Origin: Solwaraspora sp. WMMD792
GTDB lineage: Bacteria > Actinomycetota > Actinomycetes > Mycobacteriales > Micromonosporaceae
DNA length: 64,000 nucleotides
Reading direction: 5' to 3'
Assembly: GCF_029626105.1 (NCBI RefSeq)
Contig: NZ_JARUBH010000009.1
Location: 5,146,001 to 5,210,000 of the forward strand
A program made the translations under genes and the position numbers. Under the pieces are notes generated by a model that saw only the letters and a list, made by a program, of their open reading frames with translations, searched no databases and had not been told where the DNA came from. Shown in pieces: positions 1-7,119 of this stretch; position 1 is the stretch's first letter; every line of letters begins with the position of its first letter.

Positions 1-1
1 C

Positions 2-232
2 CCGGGCGAGTTCGCGATCCTGGCCGCCATGGCCGAGCAGCCGGAACGGGCCTTCACCCGGGCCCAGCTGCTGGAGCACACCCGGGGCGTGGACCGGGAC
101 TCGACCGAGCGGGCCATCGACACCCACATGGTCAACCTGCGCCGCAAGATCGAACCGGACGTACGCCGGCCCGCGTACCTGGTGACGGTGTACGGCATCG
201 GCTACAAACTCCGCGACCCGGCCAATGGCTGA
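2..232 (+). CDS. OmpR/PhoB-family response regulator, C-terminal part (5' end outside window)
   Basis: Only the C-terminal DNA-binding half is present; the reading frame is open at the window edge and the receiver domain lies upstream. The visible 76 residues form a winged-helix Trans_reg_C domain: the segment with DRDSTERAIDTHMVNLRRKI is the recognition helix region, and the YLVTVYGIGYKL ending is the usual wing of this family. The stop codon overlaps the start of the downstream kinase gene by 8 bases, so the two form one translationally coupled two-component operon. It would bind DNA when phosphorylated by that kinase. Target genes cannot be told from the sequence. Confidence 0.9.
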   Translation, partial: PGEFAILAAMAEQPERAFTRAQLLEHTRGVDRDSTERAIDTHMVNLRRKIEPDVRRPAYLVTVYGIGYKLRDPANG

Positions 233-2216
233 GCCGACCGGGGCCGGGTCGGCGGCTGGCGCTGAGCCGACGGCCACCGGCGGTGCGTCAGCGACCGGCG
301 GTGCCCGGGTGCCGCTGCGGCACAGCCTGGTGCTGCGGCTGCTCGGCGCGTCGGTGCTGGTGACGGTCTGCGCGGTCGTCGCCACCGCCTGGCTGACCGT
401 GGAGTCGACCACCCGGGCGATCGAACAGGAACAGGGCCGGTCCCTCGCCGACGACGTCAGCATCTACGACACGTTGATCACGTACGCGATCGAGCACCGC
501 GACTGGTCCGGGGTCGCGCCGACCGTCGACGAGTTGGCGGCGCGGACCGGCCGGCGGATCGTGCTGCTCGACCCGGTGACCCGCGCCCCGGTCGCCGAGT
601 CGGCACCCGGCCCGTCGCTGCGCGACGCCCGGCCGTCGGCCACCGTCGACCCGCTCGACCTCGATCCGGCGCTGGCCGGTGCCACCGCGACGGTCACCGG
701 GCCGGAGTCGAGCATCGCCACTGCGGCCACCGGGCAGGCGTCGAGCATTGACGCCCGGGTGGTCGGGCCGTACCGGCTCACCGAGGACGAACAGGCGATG
801 CTGCGCGAGGTCGCCGAGGAGTACCGCGACTGCCTCGACCAGGCCGGCGAGACCGCCGAGATCGTCGAGCTGCCCAGCGGCCGGCCGACCGTCCAGATCG
901 TCTCCCCGGCAAGCGCCGAGTCGCCTGCCGAGGTGTTCGAACCAGTCCCCAGTGACCCGCGAATCTGCGCCAAACCGGAAGTGCTGGATGAGCCGACCCG
1001 CGGCGAGATCGCTCCCCTCGATGAGCTGCTCGACCTGACCAAGAGCTGTCTGGGTCCGGCCGCCGACCAACTCGACCTCACCATCTCGGCGGTACGCTCC
1101 GTCGAGGTGCTCCGCGCCCTGCCCGGCGCGCCGTCCGACGCGGAGGTGCGGACCTGCGTCGAGGAGAGCCGCCGCAGCCAACTGCGGCCGTACGTCGCCC
1201 CGCCGGTCCTGCTGTTCGTCACCGACCCGGCGGCCGCCGGACCGGAGCCGACGACGGTCAACCTGTCCACCGGCAACCTGCTGCGGATCGCCGGCGTCGC
1301 CGGCCTGGTCCTGCTGCTCACCGTCGCGGTGACCGTCGGCGTCGGGATGCGCCTGGTCCGGCCGCTGCGGGCGCTGACCGAGGCGGCCCGCGCGCCGGTC
1401 GACCGGCAGCACCGGGTTCCGGTCACCACCCGCGACGAGATCGGCTACCTCGCCACCGCTCTCAACGACCTGGCGCAGCGGCGCGACCAACTGGAACAGC
1501 AACGCCGGGCGATGGTCAGCGATGTCGCGCACGAGCTGCGCACCCCGTTGACGAACATCCGGGCCTGGTTGGAGGCCGCTCAGGACGGCCTGGCCCCGGT
1601 GGATCCGCGTACCCTCGCGCTGCTGACCGAGGAAGCCACCCTGTTGCAGCACGTCATCGACGACCTGCGGGATCTGGCCGCAGCCGACGCCGGGACCTTC
1701 ACGCTGCACCCGGAGCCGACGTTCGTCGGTGACGTCCTCACCCAGGTCGTCGAGGCCAACCAGGGTGCCGCGACCGCCGCCGGGGTCGCCCTGCGGTTGG
1801 CGGTGCACGGCGATCCGGAGGTCACCGTCGATCCGGTACGGCTGCGTCAGCTCGTCGGCAACCTGGTCGGCAACGCGGTGCGGCACACCCCGGCCGGCGG
1901 GTCGGTCACCGTCGACTGTGCGGTACACGGCGACGGCTGGCTGACCGTCGAGGTGGTCGACACCGGGGTCGGGATCGGCGCCGACGACCTGCCGAAACTG
2001 TTCGACCGGTTCTGGCGGACGGACGCCTCCCGGAGCCGCTCCACCGGCGGCAGCGGGCTGGGCCTGCCGATCGCCCGGCAGCTGGCCCGCGCCCACGGCG
2101 GGGACATCACCGTGGCCAGCGAGCCGGGCCGGGGCACGCACGTCACGGTACGCATCCCAGCCCAGCCAACCAGCACACGCCACACCTCACGGCTGCTCGA
2201 TGCCCGGACACGGTGA
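225..2216 (+). CDS. Two-component sensor histidine kinase with altered C-terminus
   Basis: A 663-residue membrane sensor kinase. Membrane helices at about residues 34-58 and 352-375 enclose a roughly 290-residue extracytoplasmic domain with four or five cysteines. A HAMP linker follows (about 373-428), then HisKA with the H-box DVAHELRTPL (phospho-acceptor His436), then HATPase_c with an N-box (GNLVGNAVRH), a G1 box (DTGVGIG) and a G2 box (GSGLGLPIARQ). It starts inside the response regulator gene. The last 17 or so residues are not native: a second copy of the gene's 3' end lies at 4674-4791, so an insertion replaced the original tail. That tail lies beyond the ATPase domain, so activity is probably kept. 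Signal unknown. Confidence 0.93.
   Translation: MAEPTGAGSAAGAEPTATGGASATGGARVPLRHSLVLRLLGASVLVTVCAVVATAWLTVESTTRAIEQEQGRSLADDVSIYDTLITYAIEHRDWSGVAPTVDELAARTGRRIVLLDPVTRAPVAESAPGPSLRDARPSATVDPLDLDPALAGATATVTGPESSIATAATGQASSIDARVVGPYRLTEDEQAMLREVAEEYRDCLDQAGETAEIVELPSGRPTVQIVSPASAESPAEVFEPVPSDPRICAKPEVLDEPTRGEIAPLDELLDLTKSCLGPAADQLDLTISAVRSVEVLRALPGAPSDAEVRTCVEESRRSQLRPYVAPPVLLFVTDPAAAGPEPTTVNLSTGNLLRIAGVAGLVLLLTVAVTVGVGMRLVRPLRALTEAARAPVDRQHRVPVTTRDEIGYLATALNDLAQRRDQLEQQRRAMVSDVAHELRTPLTNIRAWLEAAQDGLAPVDPRTLALLTEEATLLQHVIDDLRDLAAADAGTFTLHPEPTFVGDVLTQVVEANQGAATAAGVALRLAVHGDPEVTVDPVRLRQLVGNLVGNAVRHTPAGGSVTVDCAVHGDGWLTVEVVDTGVGIGADDLPKLFDRFWRTDASRSRSTGGSGLGLPIARQLARAHGGDITVASEPGRGTHVTVRIPAQPTSTRHTSRLLDARTR
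2111..2178 (+). repeat. 68-bp direct repeat, copy A (inside kinase gene 3' end)
   Basis: This segment matches 4674-4741 at 65 of 68 positions (mismatches at 2117, 2169 and 2172), with a constant offset of 2563 bases. The two copies bracket the toxin-antitoxin pair and the IS605-type element. Copy A lies within the kinase coding frame and copy B continues into what looks like the original end of the gene. Confidence 0.9.
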
Positions 2217-2217
2217 G

Positions 2218-2278
2218 ACCGATATAACACTGCTAGCATATGTTGTGTGCGTTATGTTGGTCTCGAAGGAGCGACTTG
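2218..2278 (+). promoter_or_regulatory. Candidate promoter/operator of the toxin-antitoxin operon
   Basis: This is the short gap between the kinase stop and the toxin start and is clearly more AT-rich than its surroundings. It holds two copies of TATGTTG (2239-2245 and 2253-2259), 14 bases apart on the same face, which could be a -10 element and/or an operator half-site for the antitoxin. A good ribosome binding site, GAAGGAG, lies at 2265-2271. The assignment rests on position and composition only. Confidence 0.4.
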
Positions 2279-2659
2279 ATGACCTGGAAGATCGTGGTCG
2301 TGGAGCCAGCACTGTCATGGCTACACGAGCTACGTCGGACAGATCGGCGTACGTTGATGCAGGTCAGCCAGGCGATCGAAGCGCTCAGCAGGGAAGGGCC
2401 AGCACTTGGCCGACCACTGGTCGACACAGTCAAAGGGTCTGCCCTGCCGAATCTTAAGGAACTTCGGCCGGGCTCGACCGGATCCAGCGAGGTCCGACTA
2501 CTCTTCGTTTTTGACCCACAGCGACAAGCTGTGATCCTCATCGGTGGCGACAAGGCCGGCAACTGGCGCGGGTGGTACCAAACTGCGATCCCCTTCGCTG
2601 AAACGGCATATGCAGACCATTTGAAGCGGATGGCACCGGAAGGAGGAGCCGATGACTGA
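2279..2659 (+). CDS. RelE/HigB-like toxin (phage Gp49-like family)
   Basis: A protein of 126 residues from the ATG at 2279, chosen because GAAGGAG lies 7 bases upstream; an in-frame ATG at 2240 has no such site. The layout fits the HigB/Gp49-like (DUF891) branch of the RelE superfamily: WKIVVVEP start, a helical middle, then LKELRPG, a basic SSEVRLLFVFD strand and a Gly/Lys/Trp-rich GGDKAGNWRGW segment. Family members cleave mRNA on the ribosome. The antitoxin gene overlaps its 3' end by 8 bases, giving the toxin-first order usual for HigBA. Base composition is more AT-rich than the neighbours, and the pair sits in an inserted segment, so recent acquisition is likely. Confidence 0.83.
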   Translation: MTWKIVVVEPALSWLHELRRTDRRTLMQVSQAIEALSREGPALGRPLVDTVKGSALPNLKELRPGSTGSSEVRLLFVFDPQRQAVILIGGDKAGNWRGWYQTAIPFAETAYADHLKRMAPEGGADD

Positions 2660-2990
2660 CCATCTGACTGACCCTGAGGCCCGCTCATGGGATGACCTGA
2701 AGCGCGACCTGGGCTTCTCTACGGCTGAGCACGAGGAGATCGAAGTCGGCGCCGAGCGTCTGATCGCTGAAGCTCGCGCCTTCCGGCTTTCCGAGATCCG
2801 GCGACGTCAGCACACCACGCAGAACGAGGTGGCGAAGGCTATGGGGGTGACTCAGGCCCGCGTCTCTCGCATCGAGAAAGGACAGTTGGAGCGGAGCGAG
2901 GTCGATACCCTTGCAGCATATGTACAGGCTCTCGGTGGCAAGCTAAAAATCGTCGCCGATTTCGGGGATGAAAGCTACGTGCTGGGATAG
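2652..2990 (+). CDS. XRE-family antitoxin (HigA-like)
   Basis: A 112-residue protein with a helix-turn-helix at about residues 50-100 (TQNEVAKAMGVTQARVSRIE), the typical HTH_3 fold of HigA-type antitoxins, preceded by an acidic helical N-terminus. It overlaps the toxin gene by 8 bases and should be made in a fixed ratio with it. By family knowledge it neutralises the toxin and represses the shared promoter. The last codons and the stop coincide with the sequence that would serve as guide for the neighbouring TnpB element, whose right end begins 8 bases after the stop. Confidence 0.85.
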   Translation: MTDHLTDPEARSWDDLKRDLGFSTAEHEEIEVGAERLIAEARAFRLSEIRRRQHTTQNEVAKAMGVTQARVSRIEKGQLERSEVDTLAAYVQALGGKLKIVADFGDESYVLG

Positions 2991-2997
2991 CCCTGTC

Positions 2998-3150
2998 TTG
3001 ACATCCTCGCCGCCCTAAACGGCGGCGATTCCAGCCACGCTGCGCGTGTCACGCGCAGTGTTCTGGTGGGTTACCGTTTCACCGCGCGGTGCCGGGACGG
3101 GTCCCGGTCCTACCCGCGCTCCACGGTCGTTGAAGTCCGCCTGCCCGGCG
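2998..3150 (-). ncRNA. Predicted TnpB guide RNA (omega/reRNA)
   Basis: In IS605-group elements the guide RNA scaffold overlaps the 3' end of tnpB and ends at the right-end boundary, with the flanking DNA serving as guide. Here the minus strand gives the stem TCGCCGCC/GGCGGCGA (3007-3028) with the tnpB stop codon TAG inside its loop, then GGATGTCAA ending at 2998. The next 16 bases (2997 down to 2982) read GACAGGGCTATCCCAG and would be the guide. The 5' boundary is arbitrary and processing is inferred from characterised relatives such as ISDra2. Confidence 0.55.
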
Positions 3151-4253
3151 GCCTTGATGTTGATCGCCGCGTTGACGTCCCGATCGTGGAGACCGCCGCA
3201 CGGACAGACCCACGACCGGACGTTCAACGCCATCCGCTCGTTGATCCGGCCGCAGTCCGAGCACATCCGGGTGGACGGGAGCCACCGGTCCACCCGGGCG
3301 AACGTGCGTCCGTATCTCGCCGCCTTGTACTCCAGCATGGCGACGAACGACGACCATCCGGCGTCGTGGACGGACTTGGCGAGCCTCGTGCGGCCGAGAC
3401 CGACGACACACAGGTCCTCGACGTACACCGCTTGATTCTCGCGGATGATCGTCGTGGACAGCTTGTGCTGCCAGTCCCGCCGGGTGTCGGCCACCCGGGC
3501 GTGTGCCCTGGCGACCTTCACGACGGCCTTCCTACGGCGGTTGCTGCCCCGCTGTTTGCGGGACAGGGCCTGTTGCAGCCGTTTGAGCTTGCGGGCCGCG
3601 CGGCGCAGGAACCTGGGTGCGGCGACCTTCGTGCCGTCCGACATGACCGCGAAATGCGTCAGCCCCAGGTCAATGCCGACCTCCGAGTCCACCTCCGGCA
3701 GCGGCTCGTCCGTGGCCGAGACGACGAACGAGGCGAAGTACCGCCCGGCCGCGTCCCGGATGACCGTCACGGACGACGGGTCCGACGGCAGTATCCGGGA
3801 CCAGCGGACCGTGAGATCGCCGATCCTCGGCAGCCGCAGACGACCGTTGTCCAGGACCGTGAACCGGGAATTACGGGTGAAACGGATGGCCTGCCGGTTG
3901 TCCTTACGGGACCGGAACCTCGGCGGGGCCACCATGCGGCCCTTGCGTCTGCCGGTGATCGAGGCGAAGAAGTTGCGGTAGGCGGTGTTGAGGTCCGCGA
4001 GTGCCTGCTGCAACACCACCGCCGACACCTCGCCGAGCCACGCCCGTTCCGGGGTCGTCTTGGCCCGCGTGATGACCCGCTTCGACAGCTCGGCGTCCGA
4101 GATGTACGGCAGGCCCTGCTCGTGGGCGGTCTGCCGTGCGCGCAGCCCGTCGTTGAACACCACCCGGGCGCATCCGAACGCCCGGGCCAGCGCGATCTGC
4201 TGGCCGGGTGTCGGGTAGACCCGGAACTGGTACCGGAGCTGCACGAACCACAC
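3015..4253 (-). CDS. tnpB: TnpB, RNA-guided RuvC nuclease of IS605 group (OrfB)
   Basis: A protein of 412 residues, full length for the family. N-terminal helix-turn-helix-like YRFxxYPT-type start (QLRYQFRVYPTPGQ), then the split RuvC nuclease: Asp195 in GIDLGLTH, Glu279 in VYVEDL, Asp359 in HDRDVNAAINI. A zinc ribbon (Cys331, Cys334, Cys350, Cys352) lies between the last two. All catalytic and zinc residues are present, so it should be an active guide-dependent endonuclease that cuts the donor-site sequence and favours retention of the element. It starts 16 bases from tnpA on the other strand. Some members act as transposon-free regulators, but the presence of both ends argues for an IS-borne copy. 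Confidence 0.93.
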   Translation of the reverse strand: MWFVQLRYQFRVYPTPGQQIALARAFGCARVVFNDGLRARQTAHEQGLPYISDAELSKRVITRAKTTPERAWLGEVSAVVLQQALADLNTAYRNFFASITGRRKGRMVAPPRFRSRKDNRQAIRFTRNSRFTVLDNGRLRLPRIGDLTVRWSRILPSDPSSVTVIRDAAGRYFASFVVSATDEPLPEVDSEVGIDLGLTHFAVMSDGTKVAAPRFLRRAARKLKRLQQALSRKQRGSNRRRKAVVKVARAHARVADTRRDWQHKLSTTIIRENQAVYVEDLCVVGLGRTRLAKSVHDAGWSSFVAMLEYKAARYGRTFARVDRWLPSTRMCSDCGRINERMALNVRSWVCPCGGLHDRDVNAAINIKAAGQADFNDRGARVGPGPVPAPRGETVTHQNTARDTRSVAGIAAV

Positions 4254-4269
4254 GATATCATGTTGGTCT

Positions 4270-4596
4270 ATGGCAAAATTTGAGGCTATCCGTACCGGCA
4301 GGCACTGCGTCTTCGCGATGCATGTTCATTTCGAGGCCGAACTGGTCGAGTTCAACGGCGGCCACAACCACGTCCACCTGCTGGTCGACCACCCACCCAA
4401 AGTCGCCGTCGCCCGCTTGGTCAACTCACTCAAGGGCGTCTCGTCGCGCCGCCCGCGGCAGGAGTTCCCCAACCTCGCACGCCACTACCACCGGACCAAC
4501 AAGCTCTGGTCGGGCTCGTACTTCGCCGGCTCCGTCGGCGGCGCACCACCAAGCATCGTGCAGCAGTACATCGAGCGGCAGAACCGGCCAGGTTAG
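4270..4596 (+). CDS. tnpA: TnpA, IS200/IS605 Y1 transposase, internally deleted
   Basis: This 108-residue protein keeps both catalytic elements of the family, the HUH motif (His34-Val35-His36 in HNHVHLLV) and the nucleophile Tyr100 in QQYIERQ. However, MHVH (residues 17-20) joins directly to FEAELVEFNG, whereas family members have about 30 more residues there (the strand and helix after the LHVHxVFVTKYR-type start). Usual length is 130-150 residues. The deletion is in frame, so a protein can be made, but loss of a core strand should prevent folding or the domain-swapped dimer. The gene is divergent from tnpB. I judge it a probable non-functional remnant. Confidence 0.8.
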   Translation: MAKFEAIRTGRHCVFAMHVHFEAELVEFNGGHNHVHLLVDHPPKVAVARLVNSLKGVSSRRPRQEFPNLARHYHRTNKLWSGSYFAGSVGGAPPSIVQQYIERQNRPG

Positions 4597-4630
4597 AGCA
4601 CTGCTCGGACCCCAGCGCGGGCCTTCACCC

Positions 4631-4646
4631 CCGGCCTGAAGGCCGG
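4631..4646. repeat. Subterminal hairpin near the left end of the IS605-type element
   Basis: The perfect stem CCGGCC/GGCCGG with loop TGAA lies 35 bases after tnpA. Subterminal imperfect palindromes are what Y1 transposases recognise at both ends. The following GGAGCACTGGCCCGCA resembles left-end sequences of related elements. Confidence 0.6.
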
Positions 4647-4673
4647 AGCACTGGCCCGCATTCCGGTAGCCCG

Positions 4674-4791
4674 CGTGGCAAGCGAGCCGGGCCGGGGCAC
4701 GCACGTCACGGTACGCATCCCAGCCCAGCCACCCGGCACACTCCCACACGCAGCGTCACCTCTCTGGGTAGGGGTACCGGTTCAGTCTTGA
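4674..4791 (+). pseudogene. Displaced original 3' end of the sensor kinase gene (includes repeat copy B)
   Basis: Positions 4674-4741 repeat 2111-2178. In the kinase frame this stretch reads through VASEPGRGTHVTVRIPAQP and continues with a different tail of about 20 residues (PPGTLPHAASPLWVGVPVQS) to a TGA at 4789-4791, which overlaps the first bases of a perfect terminator hairpin. The stop-plus-terminator context suggests that this is the ancestral gene end and that the present kinase tail at 2179-2216 was created by the insertion. It has no start and is not expected to be translated. Confidence 0.7.
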
Positions 4792-4826
4792 TGCCACAGG
4801 TGCATCAAGATGCACCTGTGGCATCA
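4789..4826. terminator. Bidirectional hairpin terminator between kinase 3' end and lipoprotein gene
   Basis: A perfect 18-bp inverted repeat (arms 4789-4806 and 4809-4826, 2-base AA centre) lies between convergent genes. The original kinase stop codon is its first three bases. There is no clear U-tract in the forward direction, which is common in high-GC actinobacteria. Confidence 0.75.
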
Positions 4827-4863
4827 GAGCGTGAGAGGCACCATGGGGTACCCGGGTCACCGG

Positions 4864-5502
4864 TCAGCCCTCGATGAACGCCTCCGCTTCACATTCCTCG
4901 ATCTCGTTACCGGGCGGCAGCCCGTCGTTGAGCATCAGACTGTCACCCTCGGCGTAGGCGTCGACCCCTCGGTCCTGCAGGCACTTCACCCAGACCTGCA
5001 GCTTGTCGCGGTACGTCGGGTCGAGCCGCATGGACCGTTCCCACAGCTCTTCGGGCTCCAGCGAGGCGCACGCCTCGGCGGCCTTGCGCGCCGCGGCCTG
5101 TTCCTCTGCGGACTCGGGACCAGCGGCCGCCATCGGCGAATCGCCACCGCCCTCCGGCACCCTGGCCGGCTTGGGTAGCCCGTTGTCCTCCAGACACCGC
5201 TGGTAGACGTCGTACAGGCGTTGCTCCTCCTCCGGCGACGTGTCGGGGCGGATCAAGGGGCGTTCGGCCGGCGGCGACGGCGACGCGTCCGGTGCGGTGC
5301 TGCCCACGATCGACGCGACGCCACTGTCTCCGGTCGAGCCGGAGGCACCGGTCGCCGTACCGCCGGCGGCAGCCGGGTCCTGGCCGTCGCCGCCGCACGC
5401 GGTCAGCAGCCCGATCACCGTCACGGCCAGCGCGACCGCCAGCGGGGCGGACCGGCGGCCTGATCGGATGCCGGACCGGCGGGGGTGTCGAAATGTCGTC
5501 AT
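4864..5502 (-). CDS. Cys-containing lipoprotein of unknown function
   Basis: A protein of 212 residues from the ATG at 5502; a TTG 21 bases upstream is also possible. It has an Arg-rich n-region, a hydrophobic stretch and the lipobox LLTACGG, so it is exported and lipid-anchored. A low-complexity Gly/Ser/Pro linker leads to a helical domain with repeated Cys-Leu-x-x-x-Gly patterns (RCLEDNGLP, KCLQDRGVD) plus ACASL and EECE, which could form two disulfides. The sensor domain of the nearby kinase carries a similar CLDQAG pattern. The gene converges on the kinase gene, and a role as its accessory or ligand-binding partner is possible but unproven. Confidence 0.75.
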   Translation of the reverse strand: MTTFRHPRRSGIRSGRRSAPLAVALAVTVIGLLTACGGDGQDPAAAGGTATGASGSTGDSGVASIVGSTAPDASPSPPAERPLIRPDTSPEEEQRLYDVYQRCLEDNGLPKPARVPEGGGDSPMAAAGPESAEEQAAARKAAEACASLEPEELWERSMRLDPTYRDKLQVWVKCLQDRGVDAYAEGDSLMLNDGLPPGNEIEECEAEAFIEG

Positions 5503-5557
5503 GCGAGCGAGGTTGCCGAGCAACCGTCAGGATCCTGTCAGCACCGTCTGGGCCACA

Positions 5558-6469
5558 TCAGCGGAGATGCTGCCCACCGCCGGCCGCGCTAGGGGCGAGC
5601 GGGAAGGCCACGCCGGTCAGCTCCTCGGAAGCCGTCCAGAGTCGGCGGGCCAGCGCTTCGTCGCGGGCGGCCGACGATCGGCCGACGAGTTTGGGCGCGC
5701 CACGGATCTCCCCAAGGCCACCCGGTCCGGCGTAGCTGCCGCCGGGGACATCCGCCACCGCCGCGTAGAGCGTGGGCAGCGCGCCGCCGTCGTCGCTCTG
5801 CCCGAGCGCCTTGAAGAACGCCGTACGCAACCGCTGAAGTGGGCGGCGTTGGTGCTCGAGGAGGTTGGTGGTCGCCATGCCAGGGTGCGCGGCGGTGGCC
5901 AGTACCGGCGAGCCCACCTCGGTCAGGCGACGGTGCAGTTCTGCGGTGAACAGCAGGTTCGCCAGCTTCGACTGGGCGTACGCCGGAAAGGCCCGGTAGC
6001 GGCGACGGTGCCAGTTGGGGTCGTCGAAGTCGATCCTGCCCGCGCGGTGGCCGCTCGAGGAGACGGTGACGACCCGTTGGCGGATCCGGGGCAGCAGCAG
6101 GTTGGTGAGCGCGAAGTGTCCCAGATGGTTGATGCCGAACTGCAGCTCGAATCCGTCGGCCGTGCGGCCCAGCGGCGGGATCATCACCCCGGCGTTGTTG
6201 ATCAGCACGTCGACTGGCTCGGTGGACTTCTCGGCGAAGGCGCGGACCGAGGCGAGGTCGGCGAGGTCGAGGCGGCGCACGACCACGTCACCGGTCATCG
6301 TCGCGGCGGCGGCGCGGCCCTTGGCGGGGTCGCGGACGGCGAGCACGACCCGCGCGCCCCGGGCGGCGAGTACGCGGGCGGCGGCGCGACCGATGCCGCT
6401 GTTGCCCCCGGTGACGACGACGGTTCGGCCGGCCTGGTCGGGGATCCCGGCAGCGGTGAATGTTGTCAT
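5558..6469 (-). CDS. Short-chain dehydrogenase/reductase (oxidoreductase)
   Basis: A protein of 303 residues from the ATG at 6469, the start closest to the divergent regulator; an upstream in-frame extension would run through the operator and into the tetR gene. Classical SDR features: TGGNSGIG nucleotide-binding motif near the N-terminus, NNAGVM, the catalytic Ser of the VSSSGHRAG segment, and YAQSKLANL (YxxxK). The long C-terminal part resembles the retinol-dehydrogenase/WW-domain-oxidoreductase-like branch. Substrate unknown. It is divergent from a TetR gene with an intervening repeated operator, so it is likely repressed by that regulator and induced by its ligand. Confidence 0.88.
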   Translation of the reverse strand: MTTFTAAGIPDQAGRTVVVTGGNSGIGRAAARVLAARGARVVLAVRDPAKGRAAAATMTGDVVVRRLDLADLASVRAFAEKSTEPVDVLINNAGVMIPPLGRTADGFELQFGINHLGHFALTNLLLPRIRQRVVTVSSSGHRAGRIDFDDPNWHRRRYRAFPAYAQSKLANLLFTAELHRRLTEVGSPVLATAAHPGMATTNLLEHQRRPLQRLRTAFFKALGQSDDGGALPTLYAAVADVPGGSYAGPGGLGEIRGAPKLVGRSSAARDEALARRLWTASEELTGVAFPLAPSAAGGGQHLR

Positions 6470-6474
6470 GGGAA

Positions 6475-6512
6475 ACAATGTAGTCAGCGACAACAATGCT
6501 GTCAACGACAAC
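6475..6512. promoter_or_regulatory. Candidate TetR operator between SDR and tetR genes
   Basis: Two overlapping 20-base direct repeats, ACAATGTAGTCAGCGACAAC (6475-6494) and ACAATGCTGTCAACGACAAC (6493-6512), match at 17 of 20 positions with an 18-base period. A further related GACAACATTG follows. They sit in the 62-bp gap between divergent genes. A TAGGGT -10-like box (6520-6525) just before the GTG at 6532 suggests that tetR is expressed from a nearly leaderless transcript. Confidence 0.6.
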
Positions 6513-6531
6513 ATTGGGTTAGGGTGGGCCT

Positions 6532-7116
6532 GTGCCTGCGTACCACCACGGAAACCTGCGGACGACGCTGCTCGCCGCCGCCGAACGCAGCCTGCGCCAG
6601 CACGGCGCGGGCCAGCTCTCACTGCGCGAGCTGGCCCGCGAGGCCGGCGTCAGCCACGCCGCCCCACGCCGGCACTTCGCTGACCGGCAGGCGCTGCTCG
6701 ACGCGCTGGCCGAGGCCGGATTCGTCCGGCTGGGTGCCGAGCTACGCGCGGCGATCGACGCCGCCGGGGAGCAGTTCAGGCCGCGCCTGCAGGCCATGGC
6801 CGCCGCCCACCTGCGGTTCGCCACCGAGGACGCCGCGCTGCTGGAGCTGATGTTCGCCACCAAGCACCGGCCCGGCGCCGACCTGCCCGGCGAAGTCGCC
6901 GCCGCGCCGATCGAGCTGATGCAGAGCCTCATCGAGGAGGGGCAGGCACAGGGCCACCTGGCGCCGGACGATCCGGAGCGGGTGGGCGTCGTGCTGTTCG
7001 CGACCCTGCAGGGCATCGCCGCCCTGATCAACGGGAACCTGATCCCGGCCGAATCGCTCGACGGGATTCTGGAGACGGCCGTCGACCAGTTCATCCGAGG
7101 AGCACGGCCCAGCTGA
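6532..7116 (+). CDS. TetR/AcrR-family transcriptional regulator
   Basis: A protein of 194 residues with a GTG start. The N-terminal HTH ([21 protein letters not shown], about residues 27-47) is typical of TetR_N, beginning YHHGNLR as in the WHG-domain subgroup (TetR_C_33 type). The C-terminal ligand domain is helical with no recognisable ligand signature. It is divergent from the SDR gene and separated by a repeated operator, so autorepression and repression of the SDR are the likely roles. Confidence 0.9.
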   Translation: MPAYHHGNLRTTLLAAAERSLRQHGAGQLSLRELAREAGVSHAAPRRHFADRQALLDALAEAGFVRLGAELRAAIDAAGEQFRPRLQAMAAAHLRFATEDAALLELMFATKHRPGADLPGEVAAAPIELMQSLIEEGQAQGHLAPDDPERVGVVLFATLQGIAALINGNLIPAESLDGILETAVDQFIRGARPS

Positions 7117-7119
7117 CCG

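Larger units (their letters stand above)
2998..4660. mobile_element. IS605-type insertion sequence with divergent tnpA/tnpB
   Basis: The right end is clear. On the minus strand tnpB runs into a hairpin (3007-3014 with 3021-3028) followed by GAGGATGTCAA, the characteristic terminus of TnpB elements, ending at 2998. The left end lies near 4660 just past a CCGGCC-TGAA-GGCCGG hairpin (4631-4646); the exact base cannot be fixed. tnpB points to the right end and tnpA to the left end, as in IS605. There are no terminal inverted repeats or target duplication, as expected for single-strand transposition. TnpA is internally deleted, so the copy is probably stuck unless helped in trans. Confidence 0.85.

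Noticed and set aside
288-2183. Long open frame opposite the sensor kinase gene
   Set aside because: Composition is Arg/Gly/Asp-rich with no domain, and it is explained by high-GC codon bias on the true gene.
2240-2278. Earlier in-frame ATG of the toxin gene
   Set aside because: No ribosome binding site, and it falls in the presumed promoter; the ATG at 2279 has GAAGGAG.
4426-4749. Minus-strand frame over the IS left end and kinase repeat
   Set aside because: It exists only as the complement of tnpA and the duplicated kinase tail; no ribosome binding site.
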